A stretch of DNA of 52,975 bases, taken from positions 1 to 52,975 of the forward strand of contig CADBRN010000071.1 in NCBI GenBank assembly GCA_902797025.1, in the 5' to 3' direction. A program made the translations under genes and the position numbers. Below the pieces are notes generated by a model. It did not search any database, had not been told where the DNA came from, and was given only the letters and a program-made list of their open reading frames with translations. Source of the DNA: an uncultured Lachnospiraceae bacterium. GTDB taxonomy: Bacteria; Bacillota; Clostridia; Lachnospirales; Lachnospiraceae. Of the stretch, positions 16,330-25,983 are shown one piece after another (the stretch's first letter is position 1; each line of letters begins with the position of its first letter).

Positions 16330-19300
16330 TCACGGATCGTCCGTCAGATCCGCCTGCGCATCGATGATATCCGCCTGTCTTCCCTTCTTGACCACTGCGA
16401 TCGTCGTACTGACGAGCGGGGAAATATTCGCTATTTTTTCAGGCGGCGCCGCATAGAACACCTGAAGTCCCATGTCATTGAAATAATTGATCATACTCTG
16501 AATCCGCGCGCCGTCCAGAGCGGCAAACGCCTCATCGATAATGGCGGGACGGATGCAGTTTCCGCTGCTCCCGTAGCTGGTCATCAGTGCGGCCGTAAGC
16601 AGAATGAAGTACGGCGTCTGTTTTCCGCCGCCTGAGTAAATGCCTTGGGATCTGGAGAGGTATGCGGAATGACCGTCGTTTGAGCGGACCAGGACATCAT
16701 AGGAATAATACTGCCGGTAATCCGTGAATTCGTCCATATCGGCCGTCTCGAGCACCGTATCCCGGAACTGTGCGAACTGATCCGCAAATTCACCTTCCCT
16801 CATCAGAGATTGATTCGCGGCCAGATACAGATCCAGGGTATCGGCCCCGCCGATCTTTTCCAGTTGCTTCGCGAGATAGAAAAACGGCTGCATCTCCGAG
16901 GTGTTCCGCTCTTTCATCACGATCGAGTACGTCTTATCTCCGAAGGCGTGTCTGGCGAGAATCCGGTTGATCGCATCCTTCTGATCACGCATCGCCGCCA
17001 CCCTCGCATAAATCACCTCGATAAAATCGTGCATAAATGTATCCGAGATGGTCTTCTCCTTGCTGCGCACTTTATTTTCCGCCTCATCGAGATCTCTGTT
17101 TCTCAGATCGTCCAGACGCCGGATATACTTCATCGCGCCGCTCACCGAAGGAGTGTAATTGTCATGCGTCGCCGTATACGCATACATCGCCTTGAACATA
17201 ACATCCTTCGTCCGGTCATGCTGTGCAAGGATCTCCGTATCCCTGCGCTGAAGCGTCGCCTCCTTCACATTTTTTTCCATGTCCTGACGCGCGATCTCAT
17301 CAGCCGGCTGCTTCTCCTGCGGATACAGTGCAGCCACCCGGTCGTACGCCTCGTACAATTCCTTTTCCTTCTGCTCTCCGAGGGACAGATCGTGATCGCA
17401 CTGCCGTCTCATCGTATCGATCTGACTCAATTCCGCATTCAGATCGGTGTAATTCCGGTCCGTCCGGATTTTCTCTTCCTGTGCCTTTGCAAGTAGATCC
17501 ATAATCTTTTTCAGCGAAGGATCCTTCTCGAGTGCCTCCACCTCTTTTGTCTTCCGCCGGATCGTCTCCTTCAGATCCGGAAGCACCGCGGGAGATGTCA
17601 GATCAAATCGCGACGGTGTAAAGTTTTCTTCCAGCACGCTGCGTTCCCGGCCCTGCACGGTATCGAGCTTCTCCCGCAGATCATTCTGCGTCCGGGCTGT
17701 TTCCGCGAATTCCCTGCTTTTTTTCTCCTTCAGCCTTTCGATGGCGTCCCGGCCGAGTACCTGATCTTCCACCGGCTCGATCCGGTGAGCGACGACGCCC
17801 TGCGCCATCATACCATCCGGCATGACCGCACCGTTCGGATGATCGTTTAATTCCTCCAGCGTCTCGACACAGACGAGCCGTCCACAGACATAATTGATAT
17901 ATTTCCGCGCATAGAAATTGGCAATCGTAAATTTCGCCGCGAGCGACCCTTCCGGCGGCACATCGGAGATCTCTTCCATCCGGTTGGTCAGGACGAGATA
18001 CAGATGATAGAAATGATTGTCATGGATCAGCTTCAGGACCGCAGGCACATCATCCGGGTCGACGATGATATTGAAACGTCTTCCGGCAAGAAACGATTCC
18101 GCCGCGCTCTGCCAGCGCGGATCCACCTCATTTACAAGATCGCAGAGCACCCTCACGTCCGATTTGATCCGCTCCTTCTTCATCGCGGCCCGAAGCTGAT
18201 CCAGCTCCGGCTCCATCTTCGGGGGCAGAACCCGACGGTTCATCTCCAGAACACGGATTTCATGGCGAAGCCGTTCCGCGCGTTCCTTCACCTCACGCAT
18301 CGCTACGCGCAAATCGGTTTTTTCCGCGTCCAGGAAATCACGAAGGGCGTTCCGCGCGCGCTCCGCCTGCTCCAGCGCCCGTGTCTTTTCCTTTTCATCA
18401 TATCGTTCGTCCGCCAGCGCGGCGATCATCGACATCGCTCCGCTGTCGTATAATTCGCGGATCCCGGGCAGCGTATCCTCCTGCCTGAATATCCGCTCCG
18501 CGCGCTTCCGGAGGCTTTTTAATACATCGATCTGTTCTTCCACCGCCCCGAGGCTGACCTTCAGACCGGTTATCTCTTCCCGCATCTGCCGGATCGGAGC
18601 GTTCTGTCTCTCAAGTGACATCCGGTACTCAATAAAGGTACGTTCCGCCGCTTCTCTGGCCCTGTCCGCCTTTTCGATCTGCCGGACGAGAACCGTTCTG
18701 CGGTCCTCGTGGCTCCGGATTTCCTGCCGGATCTGTGCGTTGCTTTCCCTCTGGCGCAGATAATTGACATTTTTATGAGCGATCTCCAGCTGATGTGCCC
18801 GGGAATCTTCTTTCAGAAAGGTGTGATACGCTTCCTCGATCTGCTGCAGCTGATTTTTTTCATTGATCAGCTCGCGCAGCGCGGCAAGCAGCTGGTCATA
18901 TTCCTCGCGATGACGGATGATATTCTGCAGGGAAGCTGCGGCGGTCGTATCTTCCTCGAAAATCGATTCCCGGATGAATGAGTTGATGTCCATCTTTTTT
19001 CTTCCACAGGCGAGCAGCCGTCTGATCTTCCCGCGGAGCACCCGCACGCCGTCGGTGTTCAGATGCACCCCGCATGCGCGAAGGAATGTCGCGACGCCCT
19101 CCTCGCGCTTCATCATCGCCACCTTCCTGCCTCTGCACCGGAGATCCTGTCGAGCGGTGAACTGCACGGTTCCGCCTTCTTTTTTGTAAAAGTTGAAATC
19201 ATCGATCACGGCATCCTGCACTACAAACCAGTGAGACCGCGTCCGGTTCTCATTTCGAAACAGTTCAATGCACACGCCCTCTGTCAGATACCGGTGATCC

Positions 19301-19659
19301 ACCGGATTCCAGATATCGATGGCGATATAACTCGTCACATCCCGGTCGCCCCTGAGGTATCGTTCCTCATTGTCCTTGGTATCGCCGATCACATAGGCGT
19401 AGACGCTTCTCTCGTCATCTCCGCCGCCAGCCTGGAGATTGAAATCCGTAATGCCGAACATCGCGTAAACCATAGCGTCAATCGCCGTGGATTTGCCGGA
19501 TTCATTGACACCGGTGATCAACGCAGAACCGTTCACGCGGAATCTGGAACACGTGTATACCGCCCAGTTTGTGATCAGCACGTCACGGATCTGACGGGTC
19601 TTTTTATCGCAGAGAATCTCTTCCGGCGTTTTCTCAAAACTGGCTCCTGCCATGATCAT
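16330..19659 (-). CDS. jetC: Wadjet protein JetC (SMC-like ATPase)
   Basis: A 1109-residue MukB-like ATPase. Walker A is GVNESGKST (residues 50-58), long charged coiled-coil arms flank a hinge around residues 490-620, the head-domain signature is around YSGGGKQTPYFIL, and Walker B is AIIDEAFAALD (about 1039-1049). JetC is the loop-extruding motor of Wadjet and condensin-like MksB complexes. The gene overlaps jetB by 4 bases (ATGA), and GGAGAGGA precedes the first two in-frame ATG codons. The presence of jetD distinguishes this from a housekeeping Mks condensin. All active-site motifs look intact. Confidence 0.93.
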   Translation of the reverse strand: MIMAGASFEKTPEEILCDKKTRQIRDVLITNWAVYTCSRFRVNGSALITGVNESGKSTAIDAMVYAMFGITDFNLQAGGGDDERSVYAYVIGDTKDNEERYLRGDRDVTSYIAIDIWNPVDHRYLTEGVCIELFRNENRTRSHWFVVQDAVIDDFNFYKKEGGTVQFTARQDLRCRGRKVAMMKREEGVATFLRACGVHLNTDGVRVLRGKIRRLLACGRKKMDINSFIRESIFEEDTTAAASLQNIIRHREEYDQLLAALRELINEKNQLQQIEEAYHTFLKEDSRAHQLEIAHKNVNYLRQRESNAQIRQEIRSHEDRRTVLVRQIEKADRAREAAERTFIEYRMSLERQNAPIRQMREEITGLKVSLGAVEEQIDVLKSLRKRAERIFRQEDTLPGIRELYDSGAMSMIAALADERYDEKEKTRALEQAERARNALRDFLDAEKTDLRVAMREVKERAERLRHEIRVLEMNRRVLPPKMEPELDQLRAAMKKERIKSDVRVLCDLVNEVDPRWQSAAESFLAGRRFNIIVDPDDVPAVLKLIHDNHFYHLYLVLTNRMEEISDVPPEGSLAAKFTIANFYARKYINYVCGRLVCVETLEELNDHPNGAVMPDGMMAQGVVAHRIEPVEDQVLGRDAIERLKEKKSREFAETARTQNDLREKLDTVQGRERSVLEENFTPSRFDLTSPAVLPDLKETIRRKTKEVEALEKDPSLKKIMDLLAKAQEEKIRTDRNYTDLNAELSQIDTMRRQCDHDLSLGEQKEKELYEAYDRVAALYPQEKQPADEIARQDMEKNVKEATLQRRDTEILAQHDRTKDVMFKAMYAYTATHDNYTPSVSGAMKYIRRLDDLRNRDLDEAENKVRSKEKTISDTFMHDFIEVIYARVAAMRDQKDAINRILARHAFGDKTYSIVMKERNTSEMQPFFYLAKQLEKIGGADTLDLYLAANQSLMREGEFADQFAQFRDTVLETADMDEFTDYRQYYSYDVLVRSNDGHSAYLSRSQGIYSGGGKQTPYFILLTAALMTSYGSSGNCIRPAIIDEAFAALDGARIQSMINYFNDMGLQVFYAAPPEKIANISPLVSTTIAVVKKGRQADIIDAQADLTDDP

Positions 19660-20351
19660 TCCTCTCCTTCTTCCGCATCCGGATCATCTTCGTCCCCGTC
19701 TTCCTCTTCTTCGCTCTGCGGTCCTCTTGCCCTGGATGCCGCCTGATACGTTGCCTCGCGGTTCGCCAGAAATTTCTGCATCTCGTCGGGATTCAATCCG
19801 AACATCAGCGTCGGATAGAGGACGATCACACAATCCGGATCTCCTACTGTTCCGCTGACATCGACGAGATTCCAGCGGCTGAACATTTTCAGAACATCTC
19901 TTACGGCTGTGGCATTGTAGGCAGTCCGGTAACCCGTGCGGATCTCGAACTGCTCCAGTGTCTGGATCAGTTCCTGTACGCTGATCGTGATCACGCGGTC
20001 CATGACATCATTCATTTTCCGCATATAAAGCCATGCCAGCGCGCAGTAAAGAACACTTTCCCGGACACGGAACACCCTCCTGCTGATCGGAGAAAGTGCC
20101 TGATTCTGTCCGCCCTTGTCACGGAGCATACAGACACCGTAATCTTCATCAACAAACATCTGAAAACCGGCAGTCTGAAGGCTCAGATCAATCAGTTCCC
20201 TGTGCCTTGCGGCAAAGCGGAACATCGCCCGATCCTTTGACCGTACGAGAAAGGTACGTGAAAGAAGCGTACGGACGCAGGTGCGGAGCATCGTGCTCTC
20301 CTCGGCGGTCAAGGCTTCGATCTGCTGCTCATAAGTCAGATTGTCCATCAC
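19656..20351 (-). CDS. jetB: Wadjet protein JetB (KITE-type subunit)
   Basis: A 231-residue protein at the position and of the size expected for the winged-helix KITE dimer subunit (DUF4194-like) that links JetA to the JetC heads. The middle of the protein is predicted winged-helix (RESVLYCALAWLYMRKMND, then VRDVLKMFSRWNLVDV), and the C-terminal ~30 residues are strongly acidic (SEEEEDGDEDDPDAEEGEE). It overlaps jetA and jetC by 4 bases each, giving an uninterrupted jetABC translation unit. Recognition rests mostly on context, size and the wing-like segment. Confidence 0.85.
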   Translation of the reverse strand: MMDNLTYEQQIEALTAEESTMLRTCVRTLLSRTFLVRSKDRAMFRFAARHRELIDLSLQTAGFQMFVDEDYGVCMLRDKGGQNQALSPISRRVFRVRESVLYCALAWLYMRKMNDVMDRVITISVQELIQTLEQFEIRTGYRTAYNATAVRDVLKMFSRWNLVDVSGTVGDPDCVIVLYPTLMFGLNPDEMQKFLANREATYQAASRARGPQSEEEEDGDEDDPDAEEGEE

Positions 20352-21865
20352 TTCTCTCCTTCCGAATCATTCCGCTCGACAAGCGAAAAATCCCGCATCC
20401 GGATGCTTCCGGATTGTATGTACTGTTCATCTACCGTCACATCCATACCGTTCACACCGGCGAAGGAAGCTGCGGCGAGATCGTTTGTGACATCTTCTTT
20501 CGTCGCCAGAGGCAGATCGGATGCGCGGACAACATGGTCTTTCTTATAATAATCCGCATAGACCTTCATCTTCTGACGCGTGTGCGGAGATCCGGACTGG
20601 CTCTTGAGCTCCGCCCTGGCCTCGCTGAGCTCATCTTTCGTCAATATCACGGCAGCACCCGGTTCCGATTTCATCTTACCGTGCACGACCCTTGCGCCGC
20701 GTACAGACATCGGCGAAATAAACCCCGCGTCGAGAAGACGGAAGGATGCGTTCATATCGTCCGGGGGCGTACCGTTCGGATCCAGCTTTGCAAGGATCTG
20801 TATGAAATGCGCGACCCGGTCCTGTCCGCCCGTCGAGAGATCCATTCCCATCTTCAGCTTGAGCCGCGTAATCATTATATAATCGACCATCTGGTTCCGG
20901 ATGTCCCGGATGATTCCATTGTATCCGTTCTTGAGAAATTCTTCCACGTAGCCCACCTGGTCCATCACAAGGTCCAGCGCCTGCTGACGCGTCATGTTCT
21001 GATCACGATAAACAGCCATGCAGTCTTCGACAAAAATCGTGCGGGTTTTTTCCCGGCTCACAAGACGCCGCAGCGTTGTGAGAATCGGTCCGCTGAACAG
21101 CGACGCGTTCTCGTTGTTGATCAGTCTCGTGAATTCCCCGATGAACTCTCCATCCAGATATTCAGCCAGGTGATCCATCAGCTGATCGAAAGTCAGGTTG
21201 CCGGTGACTTCTTTGACAATCCGTCTGATCGAACGGCGGAGCAGTTTCAGCTGCCCGTTCAGTTTTACCATATTGCTGTAAACGTTCAGAATCACGGATG
21301 TGTATGGATTGTTGTGCATCCGTTCCGTGACATGACCGGAAAAATCGGTCACTACGAGATAAGAATTGTATAGATAGTTTGACATCTCGTCAAACCTCTG
21401 CGCTGAAGCGCGTCCGATATAATCGGCCAGCAGCATCGCCTGCTCAGTGATCATGCAGGTCCGTCTGAGCGTACTGCTGTCCACTCCCTCTTCGATCCAG
21501 CCGACTTCCTCATCCGAAAGATATTTGAGAATCCGGTTCGCGAGTTCCTGACGCGTCCGGATTGCCGCATCCTCTTCGGAAAGACGGTCCTGCTGCCTGC
21601 CGCCGGCGGGAGCAGAGAACATCGATTCTTTGTCCTTCTCCATCTCCTGTTCGAGAAGAGGATCATCGATACCGAGCACATCTTCCGCGGACAGCACATC
21701 AACGACTGCGTCGCGGAGTTCTTCTCTCGCGGCCTGCGCTTCCGAAGCGAAGAGCTGGTTGAAGGAAAGCAGACAGGAGGCGTAGATCTGTCCGCTGTTT
21801 CCGGTTGTTATTGCCGCCAGCGGGTTAAAAAAGCGCCGCGGCAGGTTGTCAAATAGTCTTCCCAT
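20348..21865 (-). CDS. jetA: Wadjet protein JetA (kleisin-like subunit)
   Basis: A 505-residue protein beginning MGRLFDNLPRRFFNPLAA, which resembles the N-terminus of JetA proteins of the DUF5716 type; a type II-like system is therefore my best guess, with moderate certainty. Most of the chain is predicted helical, as expected for a kleisin bridging SMC heads. The start at 21865 is chosen because GGGGAG lies 6 bases upstream; the open frame runs 24 bases further. It begins 60 bases after the stop of cobU on the same strand. A TTGACC hexamer at 21923-21928 could be a -35 element, but no good -10 follows, so transcription from the cobalamin operon is possible. Confidence 0.88.
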   Translation of the reverse strand: MGRLFDNLPRRFFNPLAAITTGNSGQIYASCLLSFNQLFASEAQAAREELRDAVVDVLSAEDVLGIDDPLLEQEMEKDKESMFSAPAGGRQQDRLSEEDAAIRTRQELANRILKYLSDEEVGWIEEGVDSSTLRRTCMITEQAMLLADYIGRASAQRFDEMSNYLYNSYLVVTDFSGHVTERMHNNPYTSVILNVYSNMVKLNGQLKLLRRSIRRIVKEVTGNLTFDQLMDHLAEYLDGEFIGEFTRLINNENASLFSGPILTTLRRLVSREKTRTIFVEDCMAVYRDQNMTRQQALDLVMDQVGYVEEFLKNGYNGIIRDIRNQMVDYIMITRLKLKMGMDLSTGGQDRVAHFIQILAKLDPNGTPPDDMNASFRLLDAGFISPMSVRGARVVHGKMKSEPGAAVILTKDELSEARAELKSQSGSPHTRQKMKVYADYYKKDHVVRASDLPLATKEDVTNDLAAASFAGVNGMDVTVDEQYIQSGSIRMRDFSLVERNDSEGEK

Positions 21866-21925
21866 CCTACACTCCCCTGTTTGCTTCATCGGTCTTCTAA
21901 AGACTATCGTGAAGCATAATCCGCC

Positions 21926-22468
21926 TCAGGTCAAGTGTGGATTTTCCCCTTTCTGACAAACAGGATGTCCGTTCTCCATGGAGACCGCAGCCGACGCCAC
22001 GTCATACAGCTTCCTGTTGAGCCGGTTCAGCGCATCGATGTAGGCGGCGGTTTCCTCATCGCATCCATCCGGACTCAGGCCGGAGATCGTGACGGCCACG
22101 AGCATACGGCACCGCCCCGCAAGGCTGCAGATATCCGCAAATACCCGGTCGGGACTGATTTGCCTGTCAAAGAGCGCATTGGCAAGCAGATTGGAGACAT
22201 CCTCCAGCAGCACGATTCCATCCTGCGGCACCGGAATATTTCCCACCCCGTAGGGGCTCTCGATTGTACGAAATCCAAGATCCTTCCGCTGTACCCGGTG
22301 TTTTTCGATCCGCCTGTGATTTTCCTGCGTACACGGAATCATCGTCGCGATGTAATACCGCGGCCCCTCCGTGTCGGCGATCAGCTGCTCGGCATACCGG
22401 CTCTTTCCGCTGCTGTTCGGACCGGATACAAGGACGAAATGAGACGGGACAGATCCGGCCATCTTCAT
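21926..22468 (-). CDS. cobU: adenosylcobinamide kinase/guanylyltransferase
   Basis: A 180-residue enzyme of nucleotide-loop assembly: it phosphorylates adenosylcobinamide and transfers GMP to give AdoCbi-GDP. Walker A is [19 protein letters not shown] contains the His that accepts the guanylyl group in Cob[13 protein letters not shown]-like sequence ([11 protein letters not shown]) is the Walker B region. The N-terminus has SGPNSSGKS rather than the commoner TGGARSGKS, so this is a divergent branch common in Clostridia. It overlaps cbiP by 4 bases and is the last recognisable cobalamin gene before jetA. Confidence 0.88.
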   Translation of the reverse strand: MKMAGSVPSHFVLVSGPNSSGKSRYAEQLIADTEGPRYYIATMIPCTQENHRRIEKHRVQRKDLGFRTIESPYGVGNIPVPQDGIVLLEDVSNLLANALFDRQISPDRVFADICSLAGRCRMLVAVTISGLSPDGCDEETAAYIDALNRLNRKLYDVASAAVSMENGHPVCQKGENPHLT

Positions 22469-23928
22469 ACCTCCCGGTTCAAAACGCGGTAAACAAACTC
22501 CATATCCAGTCCGTCCCTCAATGCATCCGCCAGCAGATCGTACTGATGTTCCTTATATTCCAAAGGATCGAAGGTCCCCAGCGATTCGAATGCGACGCCC
22601 TTTTTTCCGCAGAGCGCTTTCAGAATCGCGTCCGTGACTCCCGGAGCGTCAAAAATGCCGTGAACATAACTTCCGTACACGTTGCCGCCTCCCGCCAGAG
22701 CAGGCATTTTTTCTTCGCTGCGCCCCATATGAATTTCATAGCCGGAATATGACGTTCCGTTCAGGCCGGACAGCATGCCATGGATTCCGGAAAAGACGCC
22801 GGCCGTCTGTCTCTGCACCTTTTCTCCGAGAAAAATCGTGTCCATCGGCAGAAGATTCATCCCGGCGATTTCCTTCATTCCGGCCGCCTCCACCTGTTCC
22901 GGATCCGAGACGGTCCGCCCCATCATCTGGTAACCGCCGCACACCCCGAATACGAGCGTGCCTGCAGATGCCGCTTTCTGTATCGCAGCCTCCAGTCCGC
23001 TCTCGCGCAGCCAGCGCAGATCGGCGATCGTGCTCTTTGTGCCGGGCAGGATGATCATATCCGGATCATCCAGTTCTCCGACGTGATCGATGTAGCGAAG
23101 CGAAACATTTTCGTACCGCTCAAACGGACTGAAATCCGTGAAGTTCGAGATCCGCGGCACACGGATCACCGCGATATCGATCATCCTGCGCCCGGACCGT
23201 CCGTGAAACCGCTCGGTCAGACTGTCCTCATCATCGATGTCCAGGTGGGTATAGGGAACAACGCCCGCCACCGGGATGCCGCACAGATCCTCAAGGGTTT
23301 TCAGTCCCGGCTCCAGTATCGCCCGGTCGCCGCGGAATTTATTGACGATCAGTCCGCGGATCCGCTCCCGCTCTTCCTTCTCAAGGAGCGCGACCGTTCC
23401 GTAAAGCTGGGCGAACACACCGCCCCGGTCGATATCGCCGACCAGCAGAACCGGGGCATCTACCATCTTCGCGAGTCCCATGTTGACGATGTCTTCCTGC
23501 TTCAGATTGATCTCGGCAGGGCTCCCGGCGCCCTCGATCACGATGATGTCATTTCCGGAAGCAAGGCTGTTGTATGCCTCCATCACCTCCGGGATAAACT
23601 CTTTCTTTCTTCTGTAATACTCCGCGGCGTCCATATTGCCCCGGACCTGTCCGTTCACGATGACCTGGCTGCCCACATCCGTCGTCGGCTTCAGCAGGAT
23701 CGGGTTCATACGGACATCCGGCGCGATTCCCGCCGCCTCGGCCTGGACTACCTGTGCGCGTCCCATCTCGCCGCCATCCTCTGTGATAAAGGAGTTCAGC
23801 GCCATATTCTGGCTTTTAAACGGAGCCACCCGGTATCCGTCCTGCCGGAAGATCCGGCAGAGTCCCGCACAGAGCAGGCTTTTGCCCGCGTTGGACATCG
23901 TCCCCTGAATCATAATGTTTTTCGTCAT
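22465..23928 (-). CDS. cbiP: cobyric acid synthase
   Basis: A glutamine-dependent amidotransferase that amidates four side chains of adenosylcobyrinic a,c-diamide. The N-terminal half is a P-loop dethiobiotin-synthetase-like domain ([14 protein letters not shown] and [12 protein letters not shown]), and the C-terminal half is a class I glutaminase with the nucleophile in [11 protein letters not shown] and the late His in YVHGIFD. Length (487 from this start) is typical. AAAGGAG lies 5 bases before the ATG at 23928; the open frame extends 18 bases further. It overlaps cobD and cobU by 4 bases each. Confidence 0.95.
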   Translation of the reverse strand: MTKNIMIQGTMSNAGKSLLCAGLCRIFRQDGYRVAPFKSQNMALNSFITEDGGEMGRAQVVQAEAAGIAPDVRMNPILLKPTTDVGSQVIVNGQVRGNMDAAEYYRRKKEFIPEVMEAYNSLASGNDIIVIEGAGSPAEINLKQEDIVNMGLAKMVDAPVLLVGDIDRGGVFAQLYGTVALLEKEERERIRGLIVNKFRGDRAILEPGLKTLEDLCGIPVAGVVPYTHLDIDDEDSLTERFHGRSGRRMIDIAVIRVPRISNFTDFSPFERYENVSLRYIDHVGELDDPDMIILPGTKSTIADLRWLRESGLEAAIQKAASAGTLVFGVCGGYQMMGRTVSDPEQVEAAGMKEIAGMNLLPMDTIFLGEKVQRQTAGVFSGIHGMLSGLNGTSYSGYEIHMGRSEEKMPALAGGGNVYGSYVHGIFDAPGVTDAILKALCGKKGVAFESLGTFDPLEYKEHQYDLLADALRDGLDMEFVYRVLNREV

Positions 23929-24983
23929 GACGGCTCCTTTCCGCATACATTCCTGACGGCGGCGACCAGCCGCTCATTTTCCCCGTGCAGACGCACCGCG
24001 ATCCGGTAATATCCGGGACCGAGCCCGGGATAATTATCACAGTTCCGGATCGCGATCCCGTATTTTCTGAGCGCCTGATCCAGTCCCGGCGATCCGCGGA
24101 AAAGCAGATAATTCGCCTTCGAATCGAAGACGGTAAATCCCAGCGCCTCCAGTTCTTTTTGAAGATAGCGCCGTTCCGCAGGAATCATCGCTTTTGCTTC
24201 TTCCAGAAACCTTTCTTCTTTCAGTGCCGCCACACCCGCCGCTTGCGCAGGCAGCGACACATTCCAGGGCTGGGTACATCCGGACAGTTTCTCAAGCAGT
24301 TCTCCATCCGCACAGAGACAGTATCCGAGACGCACGCCGGCCATCCCGTAACTTTTCGTAAATGCCTTCAGTATAAACAGCTCCGGATGGTCCGAAAGAA
24401 ACCCCTTCATGCTGATTCCGTCATCGGACAGCGCGAGAAATGTCTCGTCAAGAAAAAGTCCGGCTCCGGTCCGGTGACAGAAGTCCAGAACCTCTTCCAG
24501 TATGTCTCCCGGGATCAGCCGTCCCGTCGGATTGTTGGGATTGCAGAGAAAGACGGCTTCCGGCCCGACCGAATTCAAAAAGTCCGGAAAGCCGCCGTCC
24601 GGATCAAAGGAGTTTTCCTCACACAGCGGATAGCGTTCCACCCGGCACCCGGTCCGCTCAAGCCCGAGGGAATACTCGGAAAATGTCGGCGCGAACTCCA
24701 CGGCGGTTTTCGCTTTGATCGCTTCACAGTAAGCGTAAATCAGTTCTGCGGCTCCGTTTCCGCACAGAATATACTCCTCCGGAAGCCCCTCTGCGGCGGC
24801 GATGGCGCGCCTGAGTTCCCGGCAGTATGGATCCGGATAATGGTATAACTCCGGCAGCACCCTTCTTATCGCGTCAAGAACCCCATTTGGGGTTCCGAAG
24901 GGATTTGTATTGGAGGAAAAATCCAGAATCACGTTGTCTTCATAAACATCCCCGCCGTGGGGATTCTTTGTCCGGTAAAGCAA
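23925..24983 (-). CDS. cobD: threonine-phosphate decarboxylase (PLP enzyme)
   Basis: A class I/II aminotransferase-fold enzyme that decarboxylates L-threonine O-3-phosphate to (R)-1-amino-2-propanol phosphate, the linker of the nucleotide loop. The N-terminus [13 protein letters not shown] is characteristic of CobD and histidinol-phosphate aminotransferases; the PLP lysine is in [17 protein letters not shown], with NPNNPTGR before it. Length of 352 is normal. Placement between cbiB and cbiP argues for the cobalamin role rather than histidine synthesis. It overlaps cbiP by 4 bases and begins 22 bases after cbiB. Confidence 0.92.
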   Translation of the reverse strand: MLYRTKNPHGGDVYEDNVILDFSSNTNPFGTPNGVLDAIRRVLPELYHYPDPYCRELRRAIAAAEGLPEEYILCGNGAAELIYAYCEAIKAKTAVEFAPTFSEYSLGLERTGCRVERYPLCEENSFDPDGGFPDFLNSVGPEAVFLCNPNNPTGRLIPGDILEEVLDFCHRTGAGLFLDETFLALSDDGISMKGFLSDHPELFILKAFTKSYGMAGVRLGYCLCADGELLEKLSGCTQPWNVSLPAQAAGVAALKEERFLEEAKAMIPAERRYLQKELEALGFTVFDSKANYLLFRGSPGLDQALRKYGIAIRNCDNYPGLGPGYYRIAVRLHGENERLVAAVRNVCGKEPS

Positions 24984-25005
24984 GTCAATCTCCTTATATC
25001 CAATC

Positions 25006-25983
25006 TCAGAACAAGCCTCCGGTCCACAGGATCATGAACCTGATCACACTGAAAATAATAAGAGCGGTCCACGCAGTCGCATACATCAGGCGGCAGGCGC
25101 GGGGAATGTCGTTATGTTCAATCTCGCGCAGCGCGTCTCCGATGTATTTCTTTTTATGAAGAGCCCCGTGATACCACGCGTCGCCTGCAAGACGCAGTCC
25201 GAGAAGCCCTGCGCAGACGGATTCCGTCTGCGCGGAATTCGGACTCGCGTGGTTGAAGCGGTCCCGCCGGAAGATTTTCCATCCGTTCTTTACATCCAGG
25301 CGGAGGAAAAATCCCGCGGCGAGCATCAGAAGCGCTGAAATGCGGGCGGGAATAAAATTCACGACGTCATCCATTTTTGCCGGTACCCGTCCGATATTCT
25401 TATACGGCGGTTCCACATACCCGAGCATCGAATCCATCGTATTGACCGCCTTGTAAAAAAATCCGAGCGGCGCGCCCCCGATGGCGAGAAAAAACAGCGG
25501 AGCAATGACGCCGTCGGAAGTATTTTCCGCCACCGTCTCCACAGCGGCACGCGTGACTCCCGCATCGTCAAGCCGTTCCGTGTCACGTCCGACGATCATC
25601 GAGACGGCCCGCCTGGATTTTTCAATATCACCGGTCTCCAGTGCATAATAAACTTTCATGCTCTCGTCCCGGAGCGATTTCGCCGCGAGGATCTGCCAGC
25701 ACATCACACTTTCGACCGCAAGACGCAGATACGGACTGATCCTGTGACAGCCGAACAGAATGAGCGCCGGGGTGATGCCCGAGATCAGGACGACGAGAAT
25801 CCACAGAAGGAGGCCCGCTGTCCGTTCGCCGGACTCATTTTTCGGGAACACACGCCGGAGCGCATGTTCCAGCGCGGCGATCAGTTTTCCGATCAGAACG
25901 ACCGGGTGCGGAAATCCGTGAGGATCCCCGATGAGCCGGTCGATTCCGAAACCGATAATCATAGCGGCAAGCGACCATTTCAT
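25006..25983 (-). CDS. cbiB: adenosylcobinamide-phosphate synthase
   Basis: A 325-residue integral membrane protein that joins cobyric acid to aminopropanol phosphate. Family marks include GFGIDRLIGDPHGFPHPV at the N-terminus, RDTERLDDAGVTRAAVETVAEN-type sequence in the middle (VETVAENTSDGVIAPLFF) and PARISALLML later, with four to five membrane helices. It overlaps the cbiJET gene by 4 bases (ATGA) and precedes cobD, whose product supplies its substrate. Confidence 0.95.
   Translation of the reverse strand: MKWSLAAMIIGFGIDRLIGDPHGFPHPVVLIGKLIAALEHALRRVFPKNESGERTAGLLLWILVVLISGITPALILFGCHRISPYLRLAVESVMCWQILAAKSLRDESMKVYYALETGDIEKSRRAVSMIVGRDTERLDDAGVTRAAVETVAENTSDGVIAPLFFLAIGGAPLGFFYKAVNTMDSMLGYVEPPYKNIGRVPAKMDDVVNFIPARISALLMLAAGFFLRLDVKNGWKIFRRDRFNHASPNSAQTESVCAGLLGLRLAGDAWYHGALHKKKYIGDALREIEHNDIPRACRLMYATAWTALIIFSVIRFMILWTGGLF

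Noticed and set aside
16330-20351. Housekeeping MksBEF condensin instead of Wadjet
   Set aside because: A JetD-type Toprim protein follows in the same operon, which defines the Wadjet arrangement.
20096-21373. Plus-strand open frame of 425 codons opposite jetA/jetB
   Set aside because: Shadow of the conserved Wadjet genes; it crosses the jetA-jetB junction and shows no family motif.
22780-24009. Plus-strand open frame of 409 codons opposite cbiP
   Set aside because: Shadow frame; no start signal and no recognisable protein features.
23925-24983. Histidinol-phosphate aminotransferase
   Set aside because: The fold cannot separate the two, but placement between cbiB and cbiP with 4-base overlap makes the CobD role far more likely.
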